DNA of 64,000 bases from Mesostigma viride (lineage: Eukaryota > Streptophyta > Mesostigmatophyceae > Mesostigmatales > Mesostigmataceae): positions 2,681,606 to 2,745,605 of the forward strand of contig RPFO01000164.1 of assembly GCA_009746045.1 (NCBI GenBank), written 5' to 3'. Under the pieces are notes generated by a model, which saw nothing but the letters and a program-made list of their open reading frames with translations, was not told where the DNA came from and did no database searches. How positions within the stretch are numbered: the stretch's first letter is position 1; every line of letters begins with the position of its first letter. The translations under genes were made by a program, and so were the position numbers. This document shows positions 18,125-29,030 of the stretch, piece by piece.

Positions 18125-19800
18125 ATTAATTAAATAATTAATTAATAGACACGTGACTGCGTCACGTGAGCATAAGTCCTCAGTGCGGGGAGGGGAACGG
18201 CCGGCATGGGATGGAATGGATGGTGTAAGCTATCTAGGTCCTATAGTTACAGGGGTGTGGGCACCGCGGCCCGAATCGCTATGAATGCCATACTTGGTCA
18301 CACGCGGAGCCCCCACAGGCTTGGGGGTGGTCTCCTTCATCACTACTTGCCATCTATCCTTGCGCACCATCTGCCTCCATATTACAGACAAACCGGGAGG
18401 CTGCCCGGGTGTGAGCCCCTCACGTCTAGTGTAGCACATGTCCATGCCGAGTCTATCACGAAAAGTCCACGGGTGGCGGCCCTGCCGCGCGCGGCCGGGG
18501 GCACGCCAGGTGAGGACATATCGCCCAGGCTGGGTGGGCTTGGTGCCAGCTAGCTAGTCTATCTGATGTATCTACCTGATCTGTGCGGGCCAGGTGCCCG
18601 GCTAGCTATATAATATAGGCCCAGGCGCCTGTGCCTAATAATGTGGGAAACATAGGGCAAATCAGGGTACAAATCCTCATTACTAATGTGCAAACCAAAG
18701 GGGCCTTGCGCAGCATCTTAGTGACGGCGCCGTCGAGTCGTTGCTCCAGCTCCTGCGTCAGTGTCCACTGAGGTCTCGGCGCCGTAGGTCAGGATCGTCA
18801 GAATGACGACCTTGAAGAGGTCACGCTTGACGATCCGGGGTAGAGCGGGGTTGCTCCACCAGCGGTGGTGGTCATGGAGGTGCGCCCACGCCATGCCGAT
18901 CCGTGTTGTCATGTCGTCCTCGCACTCGGGAAGCCAACTGCCGAGCAGCTCGGAAGCGGCCTGAAGGAGGGTAGTTGACCTTGGCATCGTCTAAGAGGCG
19001 GAGTGTGGGTGGGGGCCCTGCCATGCCGAGGGCCAGGGCCTCCGTTTTGGGGCTGATTTCTAGACCAACCGCCCGAGCCTCGAGCGCCAGGCAGTCAAGC
19101 CAAAGTTGGGCAGATCGACTCCGGCTTCTCGATAAGCGTGATGTCGTCGGCATACATGAGGTCAGCTAGTAAATTCTGCTTGTTAGTCGGCCCCCCTTCT
19201 CCAAATTCTCCAAGCTCGTTCGTGATCGCTATGCCAGGGGCACGGCCTGCAATGCTAGCAAAGCGAGCACGTGCCTGGCGCATAACATAATCCACTACAA
19301 TAATAAACACTGGGTACGGCGACAGGACGCAACCCTGCCAGACGCCGATCTGCAGTACGTGGGCATGGCGGGGTAATGCCGTGTTGAGCTAGTGTGCACC
19401 GAAGTGGTCGACCCCTCATACTGTACAGCGTGCGGATGACGGTAATCAGGGGAGTGGGGACGCGAGCGAGAGCAAGTACAGCCCATAGAGCGTCATTGAT
19501 AAACACCATGCAGAAAATGACCCTACGCGGGTATTCTGCACATGCATGGCGGATTGGATGGCTCTTTTTGATTACCTCAACGGCGCCCAGGGTTGCGCGT
19601 GGCTGTTCAGTTCTCACTCTCGTTGCGGAGTTTGGGCTCAGCTTCCGCGCTCTCCCCATCACGGCCCCCCCACTTAAGTCCTGCATGGCGCGCGCCCAGT
19701 CACTATACCCGGTGGCAGGCGCTGCGACATCAACTGTTTGCCCCTCGATCGACCTCTTGTTCCCGCAGGGCGGCACCCTGTGGCCGGTATTAATTAATTA
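18125..19800 (-). mobile_element. Decayed non-LTR retrotransposon reverse transcriptase (LINE remnant)
   Basis: Reading leftwards, frame-broken pieces occur in reverse transcriptase order. Near 19500 there is a fingers/palm stretch (FINDALWAVLALARVPTPL, then a GRPLRCTLAQHGI block). At 19154-19143 lies the catalytic YADD box (LMYADDITLI) preceded by a VDYVMR helix. After this come KTEALALGMAGPPPTLRLLD and, near 18790, a thumb-like LTYGAETS. AT tails of TTAATTAA type lie at both ends (18125-18148 and 19793-19816). No endonuclease or intact frame remains, so the copy is inactive. The order and the YADD box make the assignment secure; the clade is not determined. Confidence 0.8.
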
Positions 19801-21640
19801 AAATTAATTAATTAAACACGTGCTCCCGTTGGGGAGTCATGGAGCACCGAAGTGCTTTTAATCCCTGTGTATGCACAACAGGAGAAAGGGCAGAGACCCC
19901 CAGTCTCCTTCATGCCAAAGGCATGCCACAGCTGCATTCGATCGGGCGCGCTAGCTAAACGGACACGCTAACGATCCGGCCGGCAATCTGTGGGTGCAAT
20001 AAGACCATGTAAGCATATCATAGCAAGGAGCGTGGGCAAGAATCTGATCGAAGCCATGACGTAGCATGGCTGTACAAGGACTAAGCTAAGGGTATGGCTG
20101 GTTGTGTACCGTGCGTGAGCGGTGCACGTGACTAGGTATGGTGGCACAGCTAGGCATGCAAACATTCTACTAAGCATGGCTGCCATGGCGGCAGTGACTA
20201 CCAATGAAGTCAAGCTAGGGCTATTTTAGTCTAGCCCGCTGGGGGCGTCCACATCTTGTGGTTGATCATCATGCAGGTCCCCGCCCCTCCAGTACACCTT
20301 GGGCTTCTGGGGGTCCTGCTTGTGGCGGAGGTATTCAGGCCACAGGTCACGTCGCTGCTGCTGCTGAGCGGGGGTCAGGTCGTCGTCCAGCGTCCAGGTG
20401 AGGTCGTGCAACCGCTTGCGACGAGAGAGGAACCGCTGCTTGTCCTCACGGGAGGGGAAGGTGAGCAGGACTGGTGGGGGAGCCGCCTTGTCCCGTGAGT
20501 GGGCCGGGAATTAAGGCGGTGGCACCCACGCAGTTCTACCTCACCTACCAGGCCCATGCATGAGGGTAAGGAGCTGGTCCTTATTAAGCTCGTCGGCAAG
20601 GGAGGTTGACGTCTCACCTGGCTTCTGGGGGAAGCGACGCAGCACCACCCGGCAGTCGCGGCGGGCGCGGTCGGTGGCCTCCCGTTGTTGAGCCTGGCGA
20701 AGGTCTTCAAGCTCCTGGAGTTTCGTAGCGATGGCCGACGCCGACGTCGGTGGTGGAGGCGGTCGCTGTCCGCAGCAGGTCCGCATAAGAGAGGGGCGGG
20801 AGGTCACCAGCATCCAGCCGGGGGAGGTCACCAGCATCCAGGCTGGGATGCGATGGTGGCCGTCTGCTCCGCTATCTTTGGGACCTGTGAGGCCAGGGCC
20901 TCGGTGTGGGCGGTGATGGCTTCAAGCTTCTTCATGAGCACGCCGCACTTGCCCTCCACCTGGTTAAGGCGAGAGACAAGTGCAGTGTGCGTTTCCGATG
21001 CCTGCGCCGCGGTGTGCAGCGTCGTGAACTGGGGAGCCCTGGAGATTGTGGACGACCTTGCATGGTTTCCACATTGGAGACCCGGGTCTAGCTCCACCGT
21101 GACATTGAGCGTCGTGTTCAGCGAGGTCAGCTTCTCGGCCAACGGCCAGGTAGGTCACGTGCTCGATCTCCAGCACTGCTCGGATGTCGTCCTTGCAGAG
21201 CCGGGAGGAAGCCGATGTGGCTGTCGGCCGCGCAGGCTGGGCTGCATGGGGTGCGGATCTTGGCGGCGATTCTGTCGATAGGTGGCTGGAAGAAGCTGCA
21301 CATGATGGCGAAGCGGAGGTCATATTCTGGCAGGGTGAGGAACCTCTCCACGCGTTCTCGGCGTGGATGGGCCCACCGGCCCCATGGAGCTTGCGTTCCT
21401 GTGCCAAGAAACGCACTATATTTCGACGCATTCTGCTTTGGACAGTTGCATCCATTTGCTGAAAGAAAAGCGGTCGTAATCTGGTAGGTACTGTCGCCAT
21501 TTGTGTTCGTGGCAGGGTTTCTTGGGCTCTGGCGATCGAGGCGCTTGGCGATGGGTTTGCTGGCGGTGGGTTGGCGGGCCCAGAACTTAGGCTAGCTGGG
21601 CCAGGACGATGGCGAGTGGGTTGGCTGTGGCCGGTATAGC
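19801..21640 (-). mobile_element. Hairpin-tailed retroelement with frame-broken ORF1
   Basis: In minus orientation the ORF1 pieces run from about 21500 to 20226. A coiled-coil-like segment (LVSRLNQVEGKCGVLMKKLE) comes first, then an RRM-like strand (CRVVLRRFPQKPGETSTS), then the C-terminal signature LTWTLDDDLTPAQQQQRRDL and KVYWRGGDL. These match the intact protein at 39466-40815 and identify a LINE ORF1p-type RNA-binding protein. The 3' UTR (20225-19817) ends in the hairpin CTCCC-CAAC-GGGAG, then a TTAATTAA-type tail. Several frame breaks make it inactive. Confidence 0.75.
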
Positions 21641-22560
21641 TACGCTTTGCCCATGCGCAGAGTCACACCTCTGCTGAGACGCCATGCGGCCCTAGCCATT
21701 GCATGCCTATAGCCATAATCATCTTCCTGCGCACCCCACCATGTTGATGACCACTGCCGGCCTCGATCTTTTGGTATACATGATACACCTTGGTGGCCGG
21801 TGCAGGTGCACCTTACGTGCACGTACCAGAGTAGTTTACATCCCCCACCTGCAGGCTGCTAGGTTGTAGCTCAGAATGTGCCCCTTCTCAGGGATATGTG
21901 TCAACATGTACTCCCAACAATAGAGACATATGTAGGTCATATTGAGGACAACGACCCCCCTGTGGGGAAGCGCCCGCGTGTGCAAACCCGCGGGAGGCAC
22001 GCCAGACAGCTCCCCTACTAGGGTAGCGTGATGTTGTTGCTCAAGATAGATGTTGTAGTTAGTGATGTTGTTTAGATATCGATATGTTGTAGGGAGCTGA
22101 TGAAGATAGATTAGACCGGTAGGACTGTTTGCATCCATCCATCCGTCCATCGGGGTTAATGCTCCGTGACTCCCCAACGGGAGCACGAGTCTAATTAATT
22201 AATTAAATATAATGGAGGCATGTTCTGAATTAATTAATTTTAATTAAATCAATTAGTATGGCACCCTAGCTAGGCTTTTACTCGACGCAGCTGCATAGTT
22301 CGTATATAAATTGCATGGCCAGCCGATGTTCGTATATGGTTCCACGTACATGGCCGTCCTTGACCCTAATTATTACATCAGGGGAGCTGTTACAGCTGAA
22401 TTTGACAGGAATACATGCTGGCTGTACATAACATTGATATGCAATACAGTTACCCGGCCACGGCAAAATTGTGATCCCTCAAGAGGTTAGAGGGCCTATG
22501 ATATGTGCAGAAAATGCAAATATGTGGTTCCATGCCTCAGTACGTGCTTGAGAAGATGGA
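21641..22560 (-). repeat. Mosaic of dispersed repeats shared with 38043-38120 and 42706-43290
   Basis: 21641-21700 (CTTTGCCCATGCGCAGAGTC) recurs at about 38058. 21690-21930 and 22230-22560 recur in the same order at 42706-42920 and 42915-43260. A hairpin GACTCCCCAACGGGAGCAC followed by a TTAATTAA tail sits at 22167-22205. Direction was inferred from the tail positions. Short frames here are not conserved, and no gene is claimed. Confidence 0.7.
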
Positions 22561-22956
22561 AGTGGACATGCAAGTGGTCGTGGCCGTATACATAGAACCA
22601 AGGTCTGGCCGGAAACTCGTACTACAAAAACCCAAGGTGACCCCAGAGGTTCCACCTGACATCCACATTCACCCACAGGAAAACAACCTGGCACACCCTG
22701 CAGGTGTAACAGTTACTAGCACAGGAAAATAGAATACACGTGGGCATGCATGGACATTTGAATTAACTTGATTATTATCATTCATAATAAAATGAATCCA
22801 TTGATTTCGCCACCTGAGCAATGCTAACCAGATAAAGACACACTCGTCATTCAAGTCAGATCTGACTTTCCATACTCTTGAAATAGGGCGAGGCATGCAT
22901 CATTATTTACTGCTTGTCTGCCCTGCCGGACAAGAAGGTACTATATACCTTCTTGG

Positions 22957-24195
22957 CTAAGCCAGGAGCTGGTTGATCACAGGGTCGTTTATTGTGGTAT
23001 TGTTCAAGTGGTTCATGATCCTTTCAGCCATTGACGGCTCTGCCACTGCTGCAGGAACAGCAGGTGCCGGTGCAGCAGGTGCCGGTGCAGTAAAAAAGAC
23101 AGCACTGCCTGAGGTCGGCCGGTGCAGTAAAGACAGCAGGTGCCGGTGCAGGAACGACACTGAGCAGGGGGCGAGGGCTTAACGACATCAGGGGCCGGAG
23201 ACGACACAGGCGACGTCACCGGAGTCTTGGAAGCAGAAGTTACCGCCTGGAGTGGAGGTCTTGGCTGCTGCCTATAACTGCTTGATATTAGCGTCGAAGG
23301 CCCTGCGTCGGCGTCGAGTTTCACCTTCTTGGCAGGCGGGTCAGCGGGGGCCTCGTCATGCATCCTGGGGCTCGTCTGCCGCACCCTCATCCACCGGCTC
23401 GTCGACAACATTCCAGGGGAGGCCGGCCTTCGACATCTACCTCCTCCTCTTCATCGCCTTTGATGACATGCGGGTTCTCACGCGTGATCCTGTCCTTCTC
23501 TTTCTTGACGTGGGCCTTCCACGCGGCCCTCAGCGTCTTGAGAGGGTGACCTTCTCGTCTGCAGGAATACCGACGCTCCCCTTCCCCTTTGCCATAAATT
23601 AAAGGCCTGCATCGCCCCGTCCATTTAATTCGATATCCATTTTGAGGAGGGGAACCCACGCCTTGGCCCCGCCGTCGACAAAGAAAGTCCACATTTCAAT
23701 CTCCTTAATTGTCACGTAAGCGCACGTTAGAAGGCATGGTATCTTCCTACTCATCCGCATCCTCCTCAGAAGAGGAGGAATTTAGGGGAAACAGATGGTC
23801 CGGCCCTTGCAGCGCTCGGCCCTGCCACGAGAGGGGCGCTTTCCCTCGACTTTGTCAAACAATTCCTGCATGCGATCCCCGAACGCATAAGCCAGGGCCG
23901 CTATCGCGGCATATCCTTAGCCTAGCTTATTAATGTGGTCCCGCATGATCTCGTTTATTTTCATTGTACGGGGGGGGTGCATGATGTTAGAATCCACAAG
24001 AGGAGCACAATGGGAAATCACGAGGCAAAAAAGCAAGTGGAAAACAAGTTTACCTCGATTTTGTGCTCGCACAATTTGCAAGTCTCGCTGATGTGGTTGC
24101 CAAACTTCGTCCTCCATGCGGAAACACCACCCGGGAAGCACCTTGTTGCACTCGCGGCAAGCGATCGTCCTGTGTGCGACGTGCCTCAGCTTCAA
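22957..24195 (-). pseudogene. Frame-broken protein gene of unknown family
   Basis: A TATA-like TATATAAGAG (minus strand, near 24205) precedes a cysteine-containing stretch (ACRECNKVLPGWC) near 24160. Further left come plausible protein pieces in shifting frames: EIEMWTFFVDGGAKAW (about 23690), KTLRAAWKAHVKKEKDRI (23530), PAKKVKLDADAGPSTL (23330), an Ala/Pro-rich repeat, and a C-terminal MAERIMNHLNNTTI ending at a stop at 22957. The lysine-rich and acidic stretches and the KKVK patch suggest a nuclear or DNA-associated protein, but I recognise no family. Introns could explain some breaks; several look like single-base shifts. Confidence 0.35.
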
Positions 24196-24689
24196 AACAG
24201 CCCTCTTATATATCAGACATGCATCTTATAAAAAATGAGCTGGTAACTGTCCCGCGTGTTATTTTGGTAATGAGCATCCCAATGGCGGGCATTTAATGCG
24301 CTGCATGAGGGGGGTGCGGGTAAGGAGGCATGTTTTGAGTGCTAAGGGATGGCGGCTGAGAGGTTTGGTTGCTGTGATGATATAACTCGAAGTGGTTCGG
24401 GTTCAATGCAGGAAGTCCTTGGAAGTCGAGAGCGAACCCTTTTATACCCAGCTCCCGAGGATGACTCGCATGACTTTAGAAAAATTTTGCGCAAAAAATT
24501 CCGACAGCCAGCTAGTTAACGGCAAAAACGGCCGTGTTGGACCACACGATCAGGCCGCGGGGCCGCGGAGATCCACTCGAATCTTGTCAGACCGCCGTTT
24601 TCCCCTGACTGTCCACGCGGCCCCTGACAAAACCCGCCAAAACGTGTGCCAGTACACGCTGGAATAAAAAAGTATCCGCCCGCGGCCGG

Positions 24690-24915
24690 CCCTTGTCAGT
24701 CCCGAGCCGCGGCACATGAAACCGCCGAGTCACGCGTGTGCCGCGTCACGGGAAACGGTCGTAACCGCAGACCCGCGGCCCTGTCAGTCCTGCATGAGCG
24801 GTGACACGGGAAACGGTCGTATTTATAACCGTAGCCCCCCCGCCTTCAAGTCCCGAGCCGCGGCACATGAAACCGCCGGCGTGTGTGCGGTGACACAGGA
24901 AACGGTCGTAACCAA
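24690..24915 (+). promoter_or_regulatory. Three direct repeats upstream of the zinc-binding gene
   Basis: The core CACGGGAAACGGTCGTA, or a one-base variant, recurs at about 24747, 24805 and 24894. Two copies are preceded by CCGAGCCGCGGCACATGAAA. A TATA-like TATTTATAA lies after the middle copy (about 24820). The set ends about 130 bp before the start codon at 25044. Position and spacing suggest a promoter or operator-like array for that gene, which is inference. Confidence 0.55.
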
Positions 24916-25043
24916 GAATTGCGCGACGAGTGACAAGATTTCTCTTATTGCATAAGTGCCCATCGACCTCGCAACCAAGGGCACTCACCACTACACACCT
25001 CCATATCATAGCCACAACAACCAAGTCCTTCTCTCACAACAAC

Positions 25044-26121
25044 ATGCCTACTAAGGGTAGGATCCATCCTCCGTGCACTCCCATGGCCCACGCCATAACC
25101 ACGCAGGTAGAGCAACAGCTAGAATGTCATCAGGAGGCCCCTCAATGTCGCTCGCTGGAACACGTGACAGACATTGAAGCCCAACACGATGACCCGGCAC
25201 CAGGTAATTGTTGTTTCCATGGATTCCTCCTTTTTGCAAGTGGTCTCTCTCTCGATCAAAATCTCTTTCTTTGAATCTGCTATTTCCACCACTTACATTT
25301 TTTTGCATTTTTTTAAAATTGCCATTTTTCTGTTTAATTGCTTGCAGAGGATACCCCTGAGGCCAAACGGGCCAAGGAGTTGCCCATGAGGCAGGCTGTC
25401 AACGTCCAGGGCCACAAGGTGGAAGCTTCACGGAAGGAGCGCTTCGAAACAGTGGTCGCCAGTGTCAAATCTTCAGCGAATGGCAAAGTTCCCATATGCT
25501 GTTTCTGCCACGAGCCCAGCAAGACGAGGAAGTACGTCAGGCTGGTCCCCATGACCCGCATGGTGCACGAGTGCAACGTCGTCCTCTGCCCCGAGTGCGC
25601 CATCAACATGAAGCAGTTCCACCTCACCAAGGAGTTCGGGGCCACCACCAGCATGAAGTGCCCCATGTGCATGATCGAGTGATGTGCTCACCCACGCAGA
25701 GAAGTTCTTCGTGATGGACCACGCCCTCAACGAGCTGGTGGAGTCCATGCAGCACGGCTTCTGCGAGCACGGCTGCGGCACCTATCTCGCCGCCGGCCGC
25801 TGATGTTCGCCAGCACGACTCGACATGCAACAGGAACCGCTACGATTGCGGGTTCTTTGTGGACATCAAGATCGACGTGGGAGCAAGGGTCATGGGACGG
25901 GCTGCTTCTTACTTTACTGGCAAGAAGGAGAAAGTGGCGGACCACATGAGGGTGTGCTACCACTACCACGAGGCAAGCGCCGTGGCCAAGCTGAAGGAGA
26001 AGGCCGCGACCAGATCACCACAACCAAGACGCGGCTGTCTTTGAACGCCCCAGATATCAGGGAGGCTCTGATGAGGCTGTTTAACTTCAGTGCAGACGAG
26101 ATGGATGCATGCCGTGACTGA
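25044..26121 (+). CDS. Cysteine-rich zinc-binding protein, one intron, frame-broken 3' part
   Basis: Exon 1 is 25044-25203 (ATG, MPTKGRIHPPC). The intron 25204-25347 has GTAATT and TTGCTTGCAG ends. Exon 2 continues in phase 1 to a TGA at 25680-25682, giving about 164 residues. The C-terminal part has a RING-like series: CCFCHE, then HECNVVLCPEC, then KCPMC. Beyond the stop, sensible peptide continues in other frames: EKFFVMDHALNEL and GFCEHGCG (25699-25803), CNRNRYDCGFFVDIK with HMRVCYHYHE (25805-26010), then RLSLNAPDIREALMRL (26030-26121). The original protein was probably near 300 residues. The RYDCGFFV stretch recalls the cysteine box of Ulp1-type proteases, but the evidence is weak. Zinc binding is inferred from the cysteines. 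Confidence 0.6.
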
Positions 26122-27830
26122 TGGAGCGTCTGGCTCGCAAAGAGCTGGAGATCGGGGTGGCCGGGGCAGCTTGGGGTCACACACCCCCTGGCTGAGGTCC
26201 AGCCCCCTGTCACTGATGGCGAGCTAGCTGGCAGCTGCAGTAGACCTGACCGAGTCAGACTAGACATTAGGGGCAGGTGACAGCATTTATAAGATGTAGA
26301 TTGGCACGGGATTCGTTGTCCACATCGTCGCGTCGCTGCAGCAACACGATGTTTTCTGGCATACGCGGGCTTTTGGTTCCCGCCGCACATTTGAAAGTGC
26401 TGTCCTCCGGATTTTTGGCTTTGCAGGTGCCGTGTGCAGTTCTTGGACGTTTGGAATCATGGCATGGCTAACGTAATGACTGACTAGCTAGACCTTTTCA
26501 GTGGTTTTCCATTTGCGGGTATTTCCTCGTAAATGGTGGGAGAGCGATCGCAGCAATGGTGCTCACCACTAGACACTCCCGGCCAGTTAGGCTCGAAACA
26601 CACGCCCTGATCAAGCAACACAACACCGCGAGCCCCGCCAAATTTTTACATAAATTATTGTCCGGAATTCGTCCGAGATCTGGATTTTTCCCGCGCCACG
26701 ACTGACGAAAACGACGAAAACACCCATGGCGGTCGAGCATGAGCTAGCGTTCTGAAACTTGCGTCATTGCAGCCGCCCGAGGTGTCAAAACGAAGCTTAC
26801 ATCACGGTTAATCCATAGAATAATTTTGGACGTATATAGGCTGTGATTGCGACGCGGGCATTGAACGGGACAAAAAGTTTTTTTTCACAGCGGACCAGTT
26901 TTTCGCGAAAACCGGATTTCTCGGTGGTACGTGTCTCAAAGTCTTGGTCACATGAGGATACGAAAATCCCGGCACGATAGCTCAGCTTGTTCGTTATAAT
27001 ATTCCCGAAAACGTTAGTGTTTTCGTTTTTTGAGTTTCGCTTTTAATTGTCCGGCATTGACGTGAATAAATATGGGGGTGCGAAATCCGTCTGTTTCTTG
27101 CTTCATGCAATGCATATCTTTGTCGTCAGATAATCAGCTCTTTAGGCTATGCCCGACCTTCCTATACTGCCAGCCTGCGGCAATAAGCCAGCAGAAGATG
27201 TGGCGTGCCCAAGCTTCCGCGCTAAGGCCGCTAATGGTCTTCCGGATGTGCAGTAAGTGCGGTAAAAGCTGCGAAAATTGCTTATAATGCCTGTAGGAAG
27301 CTCTTTGCGACAGTGTTTTCCAAGCGAGTTCATTGTTCTTTTGACGCCAGATACAAAAGGCAAAGGGGGCATCGTTTTTATTAGTCGGCAGTGCGGTTTC
27401 GAGATGTGATGAGTCGGGCAGACGACCTCGCCACGACACGCTCGGCTCAAGCTTCGCATATCCCGGCAGCCATAAAGAAGCGCAGATTAAGCGAGGTGAG
27501 CGAGCCAGAGGGCCCAGAATCGTTGCTAACGCAAGGCAGCTTCTGAAAGGGTAGAAAGCTGGATTGTTAAGACTTTCTCAAGAGCATGGTGCAGTGGTTA
27601 TTGCCACCTTGTCCAGATATTGCCCTTGTCTTTCTGATTTAAAGACTGTTTTAAAGAGGAATGGGAGACGTTTCCAACGTTGTTGCTTATTCATTACTGT
27701 GAAGAAAGAGCCTTTTCAGTTGCTGACAATGAGATGGAAGCTGTCTCATGCAAATTACCCAGGCAATGCAAGTGATGCAAGGTGAGGCCATGCATGGCTG
27801 ATATTGCCTTCATGCGTGAGTTGAGCAGGA
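26122..27830. other. No gene recognised
   Basis: Mixed-composition DNA with short frames only. A possible small cysteine peptide (MCSKCGKSCENCL, near 27247) is too short to claim. I see no repeats or RNA genes. Confidence 0.4.
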
Positions 27831-29030
27831 GACTGGCTGGGTGTGTGGCTGGCTAGGTGAGCGGGGTGTATGGGGTGTTGCAATGGTGAGGGCATGCGAG
27901 GCGGGCACATGCCTGGCTGGTTTGGGTGTTGGGTAGTTAGGGGTTCGGTGATTGTGTTGTTGAGTGGTTAGGTGGTTAGGTGGTTGTGTAGCTGGGTGAT
28001 TGGTTGTTTGGTTGTTTGATTGCCCAGAGAGCCTTGGGTGGGAGGCTTGGGCTATAGATGCTTCAAGGGATGCCTAGGCGTGGGTGGGTTCAATGGCAGG
28101 TGGCTGGCTGATAGGTGGATGCCTTGGTAAATGGCTGGCTGCGTAGGTGGGAGCACAGGCAGTTGGAGAGGGTGGGTGGTGGGTGGCTGGTCATGGTGGG
28201 TGGATGAGTGCAAGGGCGGTCGGTTATTGGCAGATGCCCAGGTGGCTGGGTGATGATAGGCTTTGGGGACTTTGAAGTGGGTGGGTTGTTGGATGCATGA
28301 GTGAAACAACTGCACGTTTTTGAGGGTGGTGGGTTGGTGGTTGGTTGGTTAGGGATGTGTGTGTGTGGGTGGGTTGGTGGGTGGGCCATTGGTGGTTGGT
28401 GGCTGGTGGATGTGTAGATGACTAGATGTGGGTGGGTGGGCGAAGGGACGGGTAGATGGACGGGTGGGCGCACAGATATGGATGCGTGGATGGGTTTATG
28501 GTTGGGACCGACTCACCTATCGCGGGTGAAGGGCTGTGCAGGTTGGGGTGAGGTAGGTGCGGGGTGCTGGCTGAGAAAATGCATGTGTGGGTGGGTCAGT
28601 GGGTGGGTCAGTGGGTATAAGGGTGTGGGGGCAGTGAGTGGTTGAGTGGGTAGGTGTGTGGGTGGGTGGCCGGACGGGTGCATATGGGGCCAGCTGGCTG
28701 GGTGTTTAGGTGGTTGGGTGGTTGGGTGGTTGGCTCATTGGATGGGGGAATGCCTCCTTATTACCTAGTTGGTGTGTGGGTTGCGCAGGTGCCTTGGTGG
28801 GTGGGTGGATGTCCAAGTGGGTTGGTAGGTGGTTGGGTGCCTAGGTGCACGCATGGTTATATAAGTTGGGTAAGCACGTGCGCGGCTGGCTGGGTGGGTG
28901 GGTCACTGGGTGGGAGGACAGGTGGCTGTCTGGGTGCACGGGCGCGCGAGTGTGTGAGCAGTTGTTGGGTGGGTGGCCAGGTGGCTGCATGGGTGGGCGA
29001 CTGCATGGGTGGCTTGGTGCGCACAAAGTG
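27830..29030 (+). repeat. GGT-rich, strand-asymmetric low-complexity region
   Basis: About 1.2 kb is dominated by GGTGGGTGGTTGGCTGGG-type words on the plus strand, with few C residues. It contains many runs of two to four G and could form G-quadruplexes or persistent RNA:DNA hybrids. Long open frames here on both strands are composition artefacts. Confidence 0.75.

Noticed and set aside
22505-22735. Small plus-strand ORF shared with 43200-43270
   Set aside because: The frame is not kept between the two repeat copies, so coding is unlikely.
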